Part shown: positions 1 through 7,960 of the stretch, one piece after another
Numbering within the stretch: position 1 is the first letter of the stretch
Layout of the letters: every line of letters begins with the position of its first letter
Assembly: GCA_964459165.1 (NCBI GenBank)
Contig: CAYWKM010000025.1
Coordinates: 1-23,840, forward strand
Source: RGIG4074 sp964459165
GTDB lineage: Bacteria; Bacillota; Clostridia; Christensenellales; Borkfalkiaceae
DNA length: 23,840 bases
Direction: 5' to 3'
The notes under the pieces: generated by a model
Database searches by the model: none
Told to the model about the DNA's origin: nothing
What the model saw: only the letters and a program-made list of their open reading frames with translations
Program-made: the position numbers and the translations under genes

Positions 1-63
1 CCCGACGCGTTCAAAATCGTTGAAACAAATTATGACGGAATCCAAGAAAGAGCGCAGGCTTAA
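1..63 (+). CDS. Possible C-terminal end of a gene entering from the left edge
   Basis: Frame 1 is open from the first base to a TAA at 61-63 and encodes 20 residues (PDAFKIVETNYDGIQERAQA). The composition looks like the tail of a soluble protein. The stop lies inside the terminator hairpin at 51-77, as is common where two genes converge on a shared terminator. The other two forward frames read less plausibly. The fragment is too short to assign a family and could be chance. Confidence 0.3.
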   Translation, partial: PDAFKIVETNYDGIQERAQA

Positions 64-77
64 AAGTAGCCTGCGCT
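40..77 (-). terminator. Terminator of the tetR gene, possibly bidirectional
   Basis: A perfect 10-bp inverted repeat (AGCGCAGGCT at 51-60, AGCCTGCGCT at 68-77) encloses a 7-nt loop. On the minus strand it lies 10 nt after the tetR stop and is followed by a modest T-rich run (CTTTCTT). On the plus strand it is followed by TACGCTTTTC, so it may also serve the convergent gene from the left edge. Confidence 0.7.
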
Positions 78-86
78 TACGCTTTT

Positions 87-689
87 CTACGGTTCTTGTT
101 TTAAACAACATCGAATAAAGTCGGAGACGAGCGGCGCGACGTCCTTCAAGAGCTGCTCCTTGGACGTTTCCTCCTTATGGGAGATCCAGTGCAGAATGAT
201 TTTCGTACAGCCTCCCGTGATAAAAGCGGCTTCGTATTCGACGGGGCGGGTCGACTGTTCCCTTAATTTGATCAATACGCGCTCGATTCCCTCCTGAATG
301 CAATTGGATATAACGCCCGAAGCGATCACGTTGTTTTGCAGCGTCAGTTTTTTTAGGAGGTTCTTTTTTTCTTCGCAGACGTTCACGACGGCGTTCAGCA
401 GCTTTTCGCAGTAGGCAAGGGGATCCTTTTCGATGCTGCAGCTTTGTTCCACGCTTGCGTTGACGTCTTTTTCCAGCGTCTTTACGCAGTCGTATAGAAG
501 GGCGTATTTGTCGGAGTAGTGTTTATAGAAGGTCATGCGGTTGATCATCGCCCTTTGGCATATTTCCCGTACCGTGATCGAATCGATAGATTTTTCTTCC
601 AACAGATCCATCAGGGAGGAGAATAAAATTTTTTTCGTTTTGATTACTCTTAAATCCGTCTTCTTCTCTTCTCTCGTATTTTTTGTCAT
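87..689 (-). CDS. TetR/AcrR-family transcriptional regulator
   Basis: This 200-residue protein has the normal length and layout of TetR repressors. A basic N-terminal tail leads to a helix-turn-helix at about residues 22-62, with the family pattern ITVREIC followed by NRMTFYKHYSDKYALL. A helical ligand-binding and dimerisation domain of about 135 residues follows. The start is supported by an AAGAGG ribosome-binding site 5-6 nt upstream. The gene is divergently arranged with the MMPL transporter, the classic layout in which a TetR protein represses itself and the neighbouring exporter and is released by the exporter's substrate or an inducer. An 18-bp AT-rich palindrome (707-724) between the genes is a candidate operator. 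The ligand cannot be predicted, and regulation of the transporter is inferred from position. Confidence 0.9.
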   Translation of the reverse strand: MTKNTREEKKTDLRVIKTKKILFSSLMDLLEEKSIDSITVREICQRAMINRMTFYKHYSDKYALLYDCVKTLEKDVNASVEQSCSIEKDPLAYCEKLLNAVVNVCEEKKNLLKKLTLQNNVIASGVISNCIQEGIERVLIKLREQSTRPVEYEAAFITGGCTKIILHWISHKEETSKEQLLKDVAPLVSDFIRCCLKQEP

Positions 690-706
690 AGAAACCTCTT
701 TTTTTT

Positions 707-724
707 GTGAAAAATTTTTTTCAC
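707..724. promoter_or_regulatory. Candidate TetR operator palindrome
   Basis: GTGAAAAA and TTTTTCAC form an 8-bp perfect inverted repeat separated by 2 bp. It lies 18 nt upstream of the tetR start and 11 bp before the -35 box of the transporter promoter. That position could control both divergent transcripts. Its A/T-tract composition means a chance palindrome cannot be excluded. Confidence 0.4.
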
Positions 725-734
725 CGAAATACCT

Positions 735-763
735 TTGACTATCCCTTGTATTTCCGCTATAAT
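735..763 (+). promoter_or_regulatory. Sigma-A promoter of the MMPL-GLUG unit
   Basis: TTGACT (735-740) and TATAAT (758-763) are separated by exactly 17 bp. Transcription would begin near 770, about 60 nt before the transporter start. Two direct copies of TATATTA (764-770 and 774-780) overlap the predicted start point. Confidence 0.8.
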
Positions 764-829
764 TATATTATCATATATTAATACTTGCGTCAAGTTAAAA
801 TACATTTATATTATTTTCGGGAGGAGCGG

Positions 830-3226
830 ATGCACAGGATCGCGAGGTTCATCGTAGAAAAAAGAATCTTTATCTTTATCGTTTTCGCGGCTTTCGCGGC
901 GTATTGTTTTTTCGGCATGTCGAAGGTCAACGTCGAATATTCCATCACGGCGTATCTTCCCGCCGACACCGATACGAGCATCGCCCTCGATATTATGGAG
1001 GACGAATTTACGACGTTCGGCTCCGCGTCCATGATCGTAAGAAATATCTCTTTTAACGCGGCGAAAAGTCTCAGCGAAGAGATCGTCGAGCTCGAAGGGG
1101 TAAAGGATCTCCCCTTTGAGAATACGCAAGAGTATTATTCTCAGTCCACCGCGCTCTTCAACATCACCTTTGAGGGAGACGACGAGGACGTCGTCTCTGT
1201 GGAGGCGTACAATAAGATTGTCGAGATGCTCTCTCCCTACGACCTTCTCATCGCCGACGAGCTCGTCAATACGTACGCCGATCGGTTGCAGTCGGAAATC
1301 AACCGCATTCTTCTGCTCGCCGTCGCCGTCATCGTCGCCGTCTTGTGCTTTACCTCGGAAAGTTTTGCCGAGGTTCCCGTATTTCTCGTCATATTCGGCG
1401 TTTCCGCGCTCTTCAATATGGGGACGAATTTTTGGTTGGGGACGATTTCCTTTATCTCCAATTCCGTCTGCGTCATCTTGCAGCTCGCCCTCGCCATCGA
1501 TTATTCGATTATTTTGAGCCATCGCTTTACGGAGAGCAAGGGCTTTTGCGCCACGCCGAAGGACGCTATGATCGACGCGCTGAGCAAAGCCATTCCGGAA
1601 ATCGCGGGCTCCTCTTTGACGACGATCGCCGGTCTCATGGCGCTCACTACCATGACCCTCCGCCTCGGCGCGGATCTCGGCGTCGTGCTCACGAAGAGTA
1701 TTTGCTGGAGCATCGTCACGGTGTTTCTGCTGATGCCAGGACTTATGCTCCTGTTCAGCAAAGGAATCGACAAGACGAGACACAAATCCTTCATTCCGAA
1801 AATTTCCTTTCTCGGCAAGTTCGATTATAAGCTTCGCTACGTGCTCGCTCCGCTCTTTCTCGCGGGCGCGGTGGGATTGGGCGCTCTGTCCTTTCAGACG
1901 GAATACGTCTATTCGCAGGGCTCTATCGATACGAGTCGTCCCTCCGAGAGTCAGACGGCGCAGGAGGAGATCAATCGCATTTTCGGCTATACGAACACTT
2001 TCGTCATTTTAATGCCCTCGGGCGATTACGAGCGGCAGCTCGCCGTTCTGAACATGATGGAAGAGGAAGAGATGGTCACGAGCGCGCTCGGCGTCGCCAA
2101 CGTACAGGTGACGATGAACAATCAGACGTATTACCTCACGCAATCCATCAACTATAAAGATTTCGCCCTTTTCTTCGGGCTGGACGAAACGACCGCGAGC
2201 GAAATTTTCAGCGCGTACGCCTTTTTCAGTCAGGAATCCGCCTCGGACGGATTGGGGGAAATCGCCGTATATCTCGCCAACCGCGATATCTACAAGACGA
2301 CGCTGCTCGATCTGTTCGATTGCGCGTTCGATCACGACGACTTTATCTGCGCGTACCTTTACGATAACGCCGATCTGCTCGATTCGTACAGCGATATTCG
2401 GCGGACGATACAGGACGCGGAGGCCCAGCTCATCGGCGAGAATTACGTGCGCATGGTGTTCAACATCGACGGCGAGGTCGAGAGCGAGGAGACGTTTGCG
2501 TTCATCGAGCGCATCGGCGAAAAGATAAAAAGCTATTGTCCCGAGGCCGTCTTTGCGGGCGACAGCATGAGCTCGTACGATCTGAACGCTTCCTTCGGGA
2601 CGGACAATATTAAAATCAGCTTGCTCACGATCTTATTCGTGTACGTCATTCTCATGTTCACCTTCCGTTCATGGGGGATTCCTCTTCCGCTCGTGCTCGC
2701 CATTCAGGGGGCGATCTTTATCAATTTCAGTTGGTATGTTTTGAGCGGAACGAACCTGTTCTTCTTCGTCTATCTGATCGTAAGCTCTATTCAAATGGGG
2801 GCTACCATCGATTACGCCATCGTCTTTACCAACCGTTACCGGGATTTGCGCCGAACGGCGGAGAAGCGGGAGGCGGTTATCGAGGCGCTCAATCAAAGCT
2901 TTCCCACCATCGTCACTTCGGGTACGATCATGGCGGTCGCGGGGTTCCTCATCGGTTATCTCGTCACCGATCCGCTCATCGCCTCCTTAGGGATGTGTCT
3001 CGGACGAGGGGTCGTCGTTTCTATCCTGAGCGTCATGCTGGTGCTTCCCGCGCTCTTGACGATTTTCGACAAACCGCTCGCAAAGACGTATTTCCGCAAG
3101 CGCGACAAAAAAATCGCCGAGGGGAGCGTAAAAAAAGCCATAGATAAGAAAAAGAAAAAAATCATCAAGGATATATCCGATTTCTATGAGGAGGTGAAAA
3201 ATGAAGACAATGAAGGCGATCGATAA
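830..3226 (+). CDS. MMPL/RND-family membrane transporter
   Basis: A 798-residue RND-superfamily protein of the MMPL type. TM1 lies near residues 11-31, followed by an extracytoplasmic domain to about 150, a bundle of five helices to about 330, a second half starting with a TM near 350, a second large external domain to about 610, and five closing helices to about 765. Each half carries an Asp-Tyr pair in a central helix (D224-Y225 in AIDYSII; D661-Y662 in TIDYAIV). These match in position and sequence the TM4/TM10 proton-relay pairs of mycobacterial MmpL3. The tail is Lys-rich and cytoplasmic. The ATG at 830 is chosen over an in-frame ATG at 785 because GGGAGGAG ends 3 nt before it. It diverges from the TetR gene and overlaps the next gene by 26 bp. 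Substrate is unknown; lipid or another hydrophobic compound is typical for the family. Confidence 0.92.
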   Translation: MHRIARFIVEKRIFIFIVFAAFAAYCFFGMSKVNVEYSITAYLPADTDTSIALDIMEDEFTTFGSASMIVRNISFNAAKSLSEEIVELEGVKDLPFENTQEYYSQSTALFNITFEGDDEDVVSVEAYNKIVEMLSPYDLLIADELVNTYADRLQSEINRILLLAVAVIVAVLCFTSESFAEVPVFLVIFGVSALFNMGTNFWLGTISFISNSVCVILQLALAIDYSIILSHRFTESKGFCATPKDAMIDALSKAIPEIAGSSLTTIAGLMALTTMTLRLGADLGVVLTKSICWSIVTVFLLMPGLMLLFSKGIDKTRHKSFIPKISFLGKFDYKLRYVLAPLFLAGAVGLGALSFQTEYVYSQGSIDTSRPSESQTAQEEINRIFGYTNTFVILMPSGDYERQLAVLNMMEEEEMVTSALGVANVQVTMNNQTYYLTQSINYKDFALFFGLDETTASEIFSAYAFFSQESASDGLGEIAVYLANRDIYKTTLLDLFDCAFDHDDFICAYLYDNADLLDSYSDIRRTIQDAEAQLIGENYVRMVFNIDGEVESEETFAFIERIGEKIKSYCPEAVFAGDSMSSYDLNASFGTDNIKISLLTILFVYVILMFTFRSWGIPLPLVLAIQGAIFINFSWYVLSGTNLFFFVYLIVSSIQMGATIDYAIVFTNRYRDLRRTAEKREAVIEALNQSFPTIVTSGTIMAVAGFLIGYLVTDPLIASLGMCLGRGVVVSILSVMLVLPALLTIFDKPLAKTYFRKRDKKIAEGSVKKAIDKKKKKIIKDISDFYEEVKNEDNEGDR

Positions 3227-6200
3227 ATTTTTCTTTTTTCGGAGGATAGCCGTCGGAATTTTAAGCCTCTTCGCTTTTGCGGCGTTTTTCTTCGCCTTCG
3301 GGCGGTCGTGCCTTCCCGTCTTCGCCGAAGAAGAGACGAGCTACTACGTCGTTTTAGACGGCGCGTCCCTTTCCGGAAAGACTGCGACGATCGACGGAAA
3401 AACGGCGTATGCGCTCTCCGAAGAGGAGGAGCTCTACGTCTCCGAAAAATACTTTATCGATGAAATCGAGACGCAGACGGCTTACACCGTCTATTCCGTC
3501 AAGGGCGAGGTTTACCGCAGGGCGGCGATCGGCAGCGTGAAGGAGACGGACGTCGGATATTATACGTTCTGTTACGATCCCGATATGATTTCCGGAAGCC
3601 GCGCCTTTGCCGATTACGTCGAGGAGGACTTCGGCGGATGGTATCCGCTTTGGCAGTTTGGAACGTATATGTACGACGCGAACGGCAACGTGAGAAGGGA
3701 CGCGGAAGCGCTCGATCCGCTCGGCTCCGACAGCCCTTATTACAGTCGCGTCTATAAGCAGTATTTCTGCAATTTCTGGGTAAACGACTGGGAGCTGAAT
3801 TATTACGGAGATATCCGCATCGCCGTCGGCGACGGCTCGCATTTTTACCGCGACGGGGAGAATTATCTCACCGTCTCCGAGACGGGGAATTACATCCTTC
3901 TCTTCTCCGAGACGAGAGTTTACGAAAACGGCGCGCACGTCGTCGTATATAGCACGGACGAGAAGGGGGTGAACGACGAAGACGCGGAGTACTTTCTTTG
4001 CCTGAAAAGCGAAAATTACGCGATACGATCGGGAAATCTTTTAGAATATATCGGGAACGGCGAATATCAATTGGAGAACGTTTCGCTCTCGCCGTCGGAG
4101 GAATTTTGCGTCTCCGACCGCAACGGGGCGCGTTGGTATTCCTCTTACGGAGATGAAATGCGGGTGGATGAATCCGCGGCGTACACCGTAAAATTCAGCC
4201 CTTACATCGTCTATACCGAGGACGGGGAGTGGGCGAACACCGACAGTCACATCACTTATCGGCGTTATGAGCCCGAAGAAATTTCTCTTTCCGTCGGAGA
4301 CGAAGCTTTTCCCATGACTTATCGTTCGGAAAACCTTCTTTACGACGAATATTCCCTTTCGAGCGTCTATCTGTACGCCGGCGACAGCGTTTGCGTGGAA
4401 GGGCGTTCCGAAACGAAAACCGTCGCCGCGAACGGCTATTATCGCGTCCTCTACACGCCCGGAGAGACGAAGAACGGGGACGACTACCTCTACGACGAAG
4501 AAGGCTCCTACGGCACGGGAGAGGGGTATTCCTATCATCTTTACATAGAGAAAGCTCCCGTCTATTATCTCGTCTTCGAGGACGAGCCTTCGCGCTCCGC
4601 CGACGCGACGATCGAGGGGAACGCGGCGTATCTTCTGACGAGGGACGAAAGCTATACGCAGGCGAAAGCGTACGAAAGTTTTGAATTTTTCGTCGGCGAG
4701 CGAGATTACGACCTTCGTTATCGCGTATACGAATATGATTTTTACGCCGGCGCGTATCGGCTGATCGACGCGGATAACGACGAAGATACGCGGATCAATA
4801 AGCTGGATATCGACGACGTGGGTTGGTATACGCTCAGACTGTTCGTCGGCGAAGAGACTTATACCTCCTCCGTCGCGGAGGCGGGGAGAAATCTGCACGG
4901 CTGGTATCTCCTTACGCAAGGCAACGGCTACGGCTTCGACGAGGACGGCGGGGTATATCCCCGCGACGAATTTCTCTTTCGGCTCGTGGACGAAGAGGAC
5001 GACGATTATACGGAGGATTACGAGCAGTACGTTCTCTTCGTCACCCTCTCCGAAAACGATCTGAAAAAGGGAGATTTCGAGTTTTTCATCTCGGACGGAT
5101 ATACAAAATATAAAAATCTCGGACAGTATATTTCTCTCAGCGAGGCGGGAACCTATAAAATTCTTTTCTCGGAAGAGCACGTCTACGGCAGGGGGCGGAA
5201 TTACCGCTATTTCCTGCAAGACGACGGCGCGGCGACGGAAGAGGTGGAAATTAACACCGTGGCGCAGTTTCTCGCCTTTGCGGAGGCATGCAATAGGGAC
5301 GCGGATTACAGCGTGAACAAAAGCTTTTACCTGACCGCCGATCTGGATTTTCGGGGCGTGACGTTTCAAACGGTGAATCTGTTTTGCGGAGGCTTTTACG
5401 GCGGCTACCACGCGTTGAAAAACATTACGCTTTCGGACGGCGACGTTTGCGTGTTCGGCGTCGTGGATAAGCATGCGAGAATCGAACGGCTCTCCGTCTA
5501 CGATCTCTCGATCGACGAGAAAGACGGGGAATACGTCGGTTTCGTCGGCAAAAATTACGGCGCGCTCTACGCCGTCTCCCTCAGCGGAAAAATCGTCGGA
5601 GGCAGCTATGTGGGCGGAATCGTCGGCTATAACGGCAAGGGGCTCACGGAGGAAGGAGACGCGATCGCCGACTCCGCCGACGTTTATACCTACGGCACGC
5701 TCGAAAAGTGCGTCTTTGAAGGGAGCGTGAGGGGGAAGCTCAACGCGGGCGGAATCGCCGGCTTCTCTTCGGGGAAGACGATCTCCTGCGTCTCGCGGGG
5801 AGACGTAAACGTAACCTCTTTCTCTTCCTCCGATAACGTCGTCAATACGGGCGGCGTCGTCGGCTATAATACGGGCAGAATCACCGATTGCGTCAACGAA
5901 GGGCGCGTCGGCTACGACAATACGGGCGTTTACGTCGGGGGCGTGTGCGGCTTTTCCTCCGGAGAAATCTATTATTCCGAAAACAGGGGAGAGGTTCGAG
6001 GATCCGCTTACGCGGGCGGAATCGTCGGCTATTTCGGCGTTTTACAGGAGAGCTCCGCCTCCACGGGGCTGGACGCTTATTTCGGCGGAATGGATTACGA
6101 GGAATTTATCTCTTCCTATTTCAGCGACGCGGGGAGCGATTTCTCCGAGGAAAAGGATAGCGGCGTTGCCGTCGTCGTCTACTGCGTCAACGAAGGGAAC

Positions 6201-7709
6201 GTCTCTTGCGAAACTTACGCGGGCGGCGTCGTCGGCTTCGCTTTCGCCGACGGGTTATCGATTCGCGGATGTATCGGCGTCGGCGACGTCAAGGCGACTG
6301 CCGGAAGCTACGCGGGCGGCGTCTGCGCCTATCAGGGAGGCGGCGCGATCGCAAATTGTCTCTCTGCGGGCAGCGTGGAGGCGGACGGCTTGTCCGCGGG
6401 GAATTACGTGGGCGGAATCGTCGGTTACGGCGTCGATATTTCTTACAGCGTTTCAAGCTGCGTCTTAAACGGAGCGGATTATGTGGGCGGAATCGCCGGC
6501 TACCTCGACGGCTCGCTCGTCGGCTGTTATTCAAACGTCGTCGTCATCGGAGACGCGCTTCATATCGGCGGCGTTGCGGGAGCGACTTCTTCTTACGACC
6601 CGTCGCTCAATTCTTTCGGCGGGAAAGTGAGGGATAACTTCTTCGTCGGCGACTTCGGCGGAATCGCGAACGTCAATTACGGGGCGAGCTACGACAATGC
6701 GGCGAAAAATCTTACGCCCGATCGGCTCGCCTCCCAAGGAACGCTCTCGGCGTATCTTTCCGTCGGCTTCTCTTCCGACGATTGGATCGGGGGAGACGCC
6801 CTGCTCAGCTATCCCGTTCCCGCCTGCTTCGACGCGTCGATCGATTGCGCCGAATACGGGGACGACGAAGAGTTCGCTTCCCGCTTTGCGGCTCACCGCG
6901 AGGAATACCTCTCTTTCGCGAACCTCTATTGCGCAAAGACCTATACGGTCATTTATTTGGAATGGAACGAGGACGAAGGGGATTTGTACGACGAAGACGG
7001 AAATCTTTTGAAGGAAAACTTTGAAGTCGTCGCCTCCCGCCGCTTTTATTACGGCGAGGAGATTGCGCAGCCTCCCGCTTTTCTCTATGCGCAGGAGCGC
7101 AACGGCGCATACGTTTACGACGGCGACAAGGCTTCCTATATCGTCGCGTGGGAACAGCCTGAAAAAATCGACGGCGAAAACATAAAGGTTTACGCTTTTT
7201 ATAAGGAGGTCTGCACCTCGCTCGCCGTCTCTTTCGACTCCGATTCCCCGAACGGCGCGGCGGAAGAAGTCTTTATCGAAGGATATTTCGAGGAGGGAAC
7301 GACCGCCGTCGCGGAAAGATACGGCGAATACTATCATATCGCCTTTTTCCTCGACGGAGAAGAGATCGACGTCGGGGAAACAACGCTGAAAATTTACGTC
7401 GGAGAAGACGCGGATCGGTACGCCGTGTATACGGCGGACGGCGCGTCGGTGAAAAAAGCGGAGAGCGCGGTTTCCGGTTCCTATCTGTCCTTTACGTATA
7501 ACGGCGAATTTTTCTACGTCGACAAAAATTCGTCGGCGCTTCCTGTCGGCGTCTGGGCGGCGATCGGCGCGGGCGGAGGTCTTCTCCTGGCGGCGGCGGG
7601 CGTCGGAATCTTCGTCCTCGCGCGCAGAAAGGGAAGAAGGGCGAACGCTCCCGACGACTCCGGCAACGGGGGCGACGGAGCAGACGGCGGAGGAAAGGAA
7701 GAATCCTGA
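3201..7709 (+). CDS. Giant membrane-anchored surface protein with GLUG repeats
   Basis: A 1502-residue predicted surface protein. Residues 1-43 form a signal peptide with a hydrophobic core and an Ala-x-Ala-like end (VFAEEE). Residues about 46-680 hold two related blocks of about 220 residues (about 46-265 and 453-674), both starting YY(V/L)V and containing ATI(D/E)G. A linker between them carries two degenerate half-copies. Residues about 775-1125 contain 11 GLUG-type repeats of the form YVGGIVGYN. Residues 1180-1480 look like further beta-rich domains. A single TM (about 1453-1476) is followed by RRKGRR and an acidic Gly-rich cytoplasmic tail; there is no LPxTG motif. The start lies inside the transporter gene behind AGGAGGTG, so the two are translationally linked. 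The function is unknown; adhesion, substrate capture or work with the MMPL pump are inferences. Confidence 0.88.
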   Translation: MKTMKAIDKFFFFRRIAVGILSLFAFAAFFFAFGRSCLPVFAEEETSYYVVLDGASLSGKTATIDGKTAYALSEEEELYVSEKYFIDEIETQTAYTVYSVKGEVYRRAAIGSVKETDVGYYTFCYDPDMISGSRAFADYVEEDFGGWYPLWQFGTYMYDANGNVRRDAEALDPLGSDSPYYSRVYKQYFCNFWVNDWELNYYGDIRIAVGDGSHFYRDGENYLTVSETGNYILLFSETRVYENGAHVVVYSTDEKGVNDEDAEYFLCLKSENYAIRSGNLLEYIGNGEYQLENVSLSPSEEFCVSDRNGARWYSSYGDEMRVDESAAYTVKFSPYIVYTEDGEWANTDSHITYRRYEPEEISLSVGDEAFPMTYRSENLLYDEYSLSSVYLYAGDSVCVEGRSETKTVAANGYYRVLYTPGETKNGDDYLYDEEGSYGTGEGYSYHLYIEKAPVYYLVFEDEPSRSADATIEGNAAYLLTRDESYTQAKAYESFEFFVGERDYDLRYRVYEYDFYAGAYRLIDADNDEDTRINKLDIDDVGWYTLRLFVGEETYTSSVAEAGRNLHGWYLLTQGNGYGFDEDGGVYPRDEFLFRLVDEEDDDYTEDYEQYVLFVTLSENDLKKGDFEFFISDGYTKYKNLGQYISLSEAGTYKILFSEEHVYGRGRNYRYFLQDDGAATEEVEINTVAQFLAFAEACNRDADYSVNKSFYLTADLDFRGVTFQTVNLFCGGFYGGYHALKNITLSDGDVCVFGVVDKHARIERLSVYDLSIDEKDGEYVGFVGKNYGALYAVSLSGKIVGGSYVGGIVGYNGKGLTEEGDAIADSADVYTYGTLEKCVFEGSVRGKLNAGGIAGFSSGKTISCVSRGDVNVTSFSSSDNVVNTGGVVGYNTGRITDCVNEGRVGYDNTGVYVGGVCGFSSGEIYYSENRGEVRGSAYAGGIVGYFGVLQESSASTGLDAYFGGMDYEEFISSYFSDAGSDFSEEKDSGVAVVVYCVNEGNVSCETYAGGVVGFAFADGLSIRGCIGVGDVKATAGSYAGGVCAYQGGGAIANCLSAGSVEADGLSAGNYVGGIVGYGVDISYSVSSCVLNGADYVGGIAGYLDGSLVGCYSNVVVIGDALHIGGVAGATSSYDPSLNSFGGKVRDNFFVGDFGGIANVNYGASYDNAAKNLTPDRLASQGTLSAYLSVGFSSDDWIGGDALLSYPVPACFDASIDCAEYGDDEEFASRFAAHREEYLSFANLYCAKTYTVIYLEWNEDEGDLYDEDGNLLKENFEVVASRRFYYGEEIAQPPAFLYAQERNGAYVYDGDKASYIVAWEQPEKIDGENIKVYAFYKEVCTSLAVSFDSDSPNGAAEEVFIEGYFEEGTTAVAERYGEYYHIAFFLDGEEIDVGETTLKIYVGEDADRYAVYTADGASVKKAESAVSGSYLSFTYNGEFFYVDKNSSALPVGVWAAIGAGGGLLLAAAGVGIFVLARRKGRRANAPDDSGNGGDGADGGGKEES

Positions 7710-7716
7710 TAAAAGC

Positions 7717-7757
7717 AAAAGCGCGTTTCGACGAATTCCGCCGCGCGCTTTTCTCTT
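7717..7757 (+). terminator. Terminator of the MMPL-GLUG unit
   Basis: AAAAGCGCG (7717-7725) pairs perfectly with CGCGCTTTT (7744-7752) around an 18-nt loop. The stem ends in T residues followed by CTCTTATTTTC. It begins 7 nt after the stop codon of the surface protein. Confidence 0.75.
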
Positions 7758-7804
7758 ATTTTCTTTGAATCGAAGAGAAGAACGGCGATTCCTTTTTTTT
7801 CCGC

Positions 7805-7834
7805 TTGTCATAATACGAGGGAATTTGCTATAAT
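7805..7834 (+). promoter_or_regulatory. Upstream promoter P1 of the patatin-like gene
   Basis: TTGTCA (7805-7810) and TATAAT (7829-7834) are spaced by 18 bp, with a TGC extended -10 element just before the -10. The predicted start (about 7841) falls on the left arm of the palindrome at 7840-7859. Confidence 0.6.
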
Positions 7835-7839
7835 GATAG

Positions 7840-7859
7840 TGTCATAAAATAATATGACA
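7840..7859. promoter_or_regulatory. Operator-like inverted repeat TGTCATA-N6-TATGACA
   Basis: A perfect 7-bp inverted repeat with a 6-bp spacer, placed at about +1 to +20 of promoter P1 and upstream of P2. A third copy of the half-site TGTCATA overlaps the -35 box of P1 (7806-7812), and a near copy, TGTCGTA, lies in the P2 spacer (7894-7900). This arrangement suggests a dimeric repressor site. The regulator is unknown. Confidence 0.45.
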
Positions 7860-7886
7860 AAAATATTTTTTTCGGTTGATTATGAT

Positions 7887-7915
7887 TTGACAATGTCGTA
7901 TATTTATAGTATAAT
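7887..7915 (+). promoter_or_regulatory. Downstream promoter P2 of the patatin-like gene
   Basis: TTGACA (7887-7892) and TATAAT (7910-7915), both perfect consensus hexamers, are separated by 17 bp. Transcription would start about 40 nt before the gene. Confidence 0.85.
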
Positions 7916-7960
7916 AAACAGACGTCGAAGGGGATCGGTTGCTTTTTACGGAGGATGGGT

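Noticed and set aside
4041..5474. 477-codon minus-strand open frame
   Set aside because: It is a shadow of the duplicated N-terminal modules, with low-complexity Val/Arg/Ile composition and no ribosome-binding site or promoter.
5600..6580. Regularly recurring GGCGGAATCGTCGGCTA-like DNA, which might suggest a CRISPR or tandem repeat
   Set aside because: The repeats are diverged, in frame, unevenly spaced and encode the GLUG protein motif. There is no cas gene.
6531..7811. 426-codon open frame on the minus strand opposite the GLUG protein
   Set aside because: It mirrors the strong GAC/GTC codon bias of the plus-strand gene. Its translation is Arg/Val/Asp-rich with no motif, and it runs through the terminator at 7717-7757.
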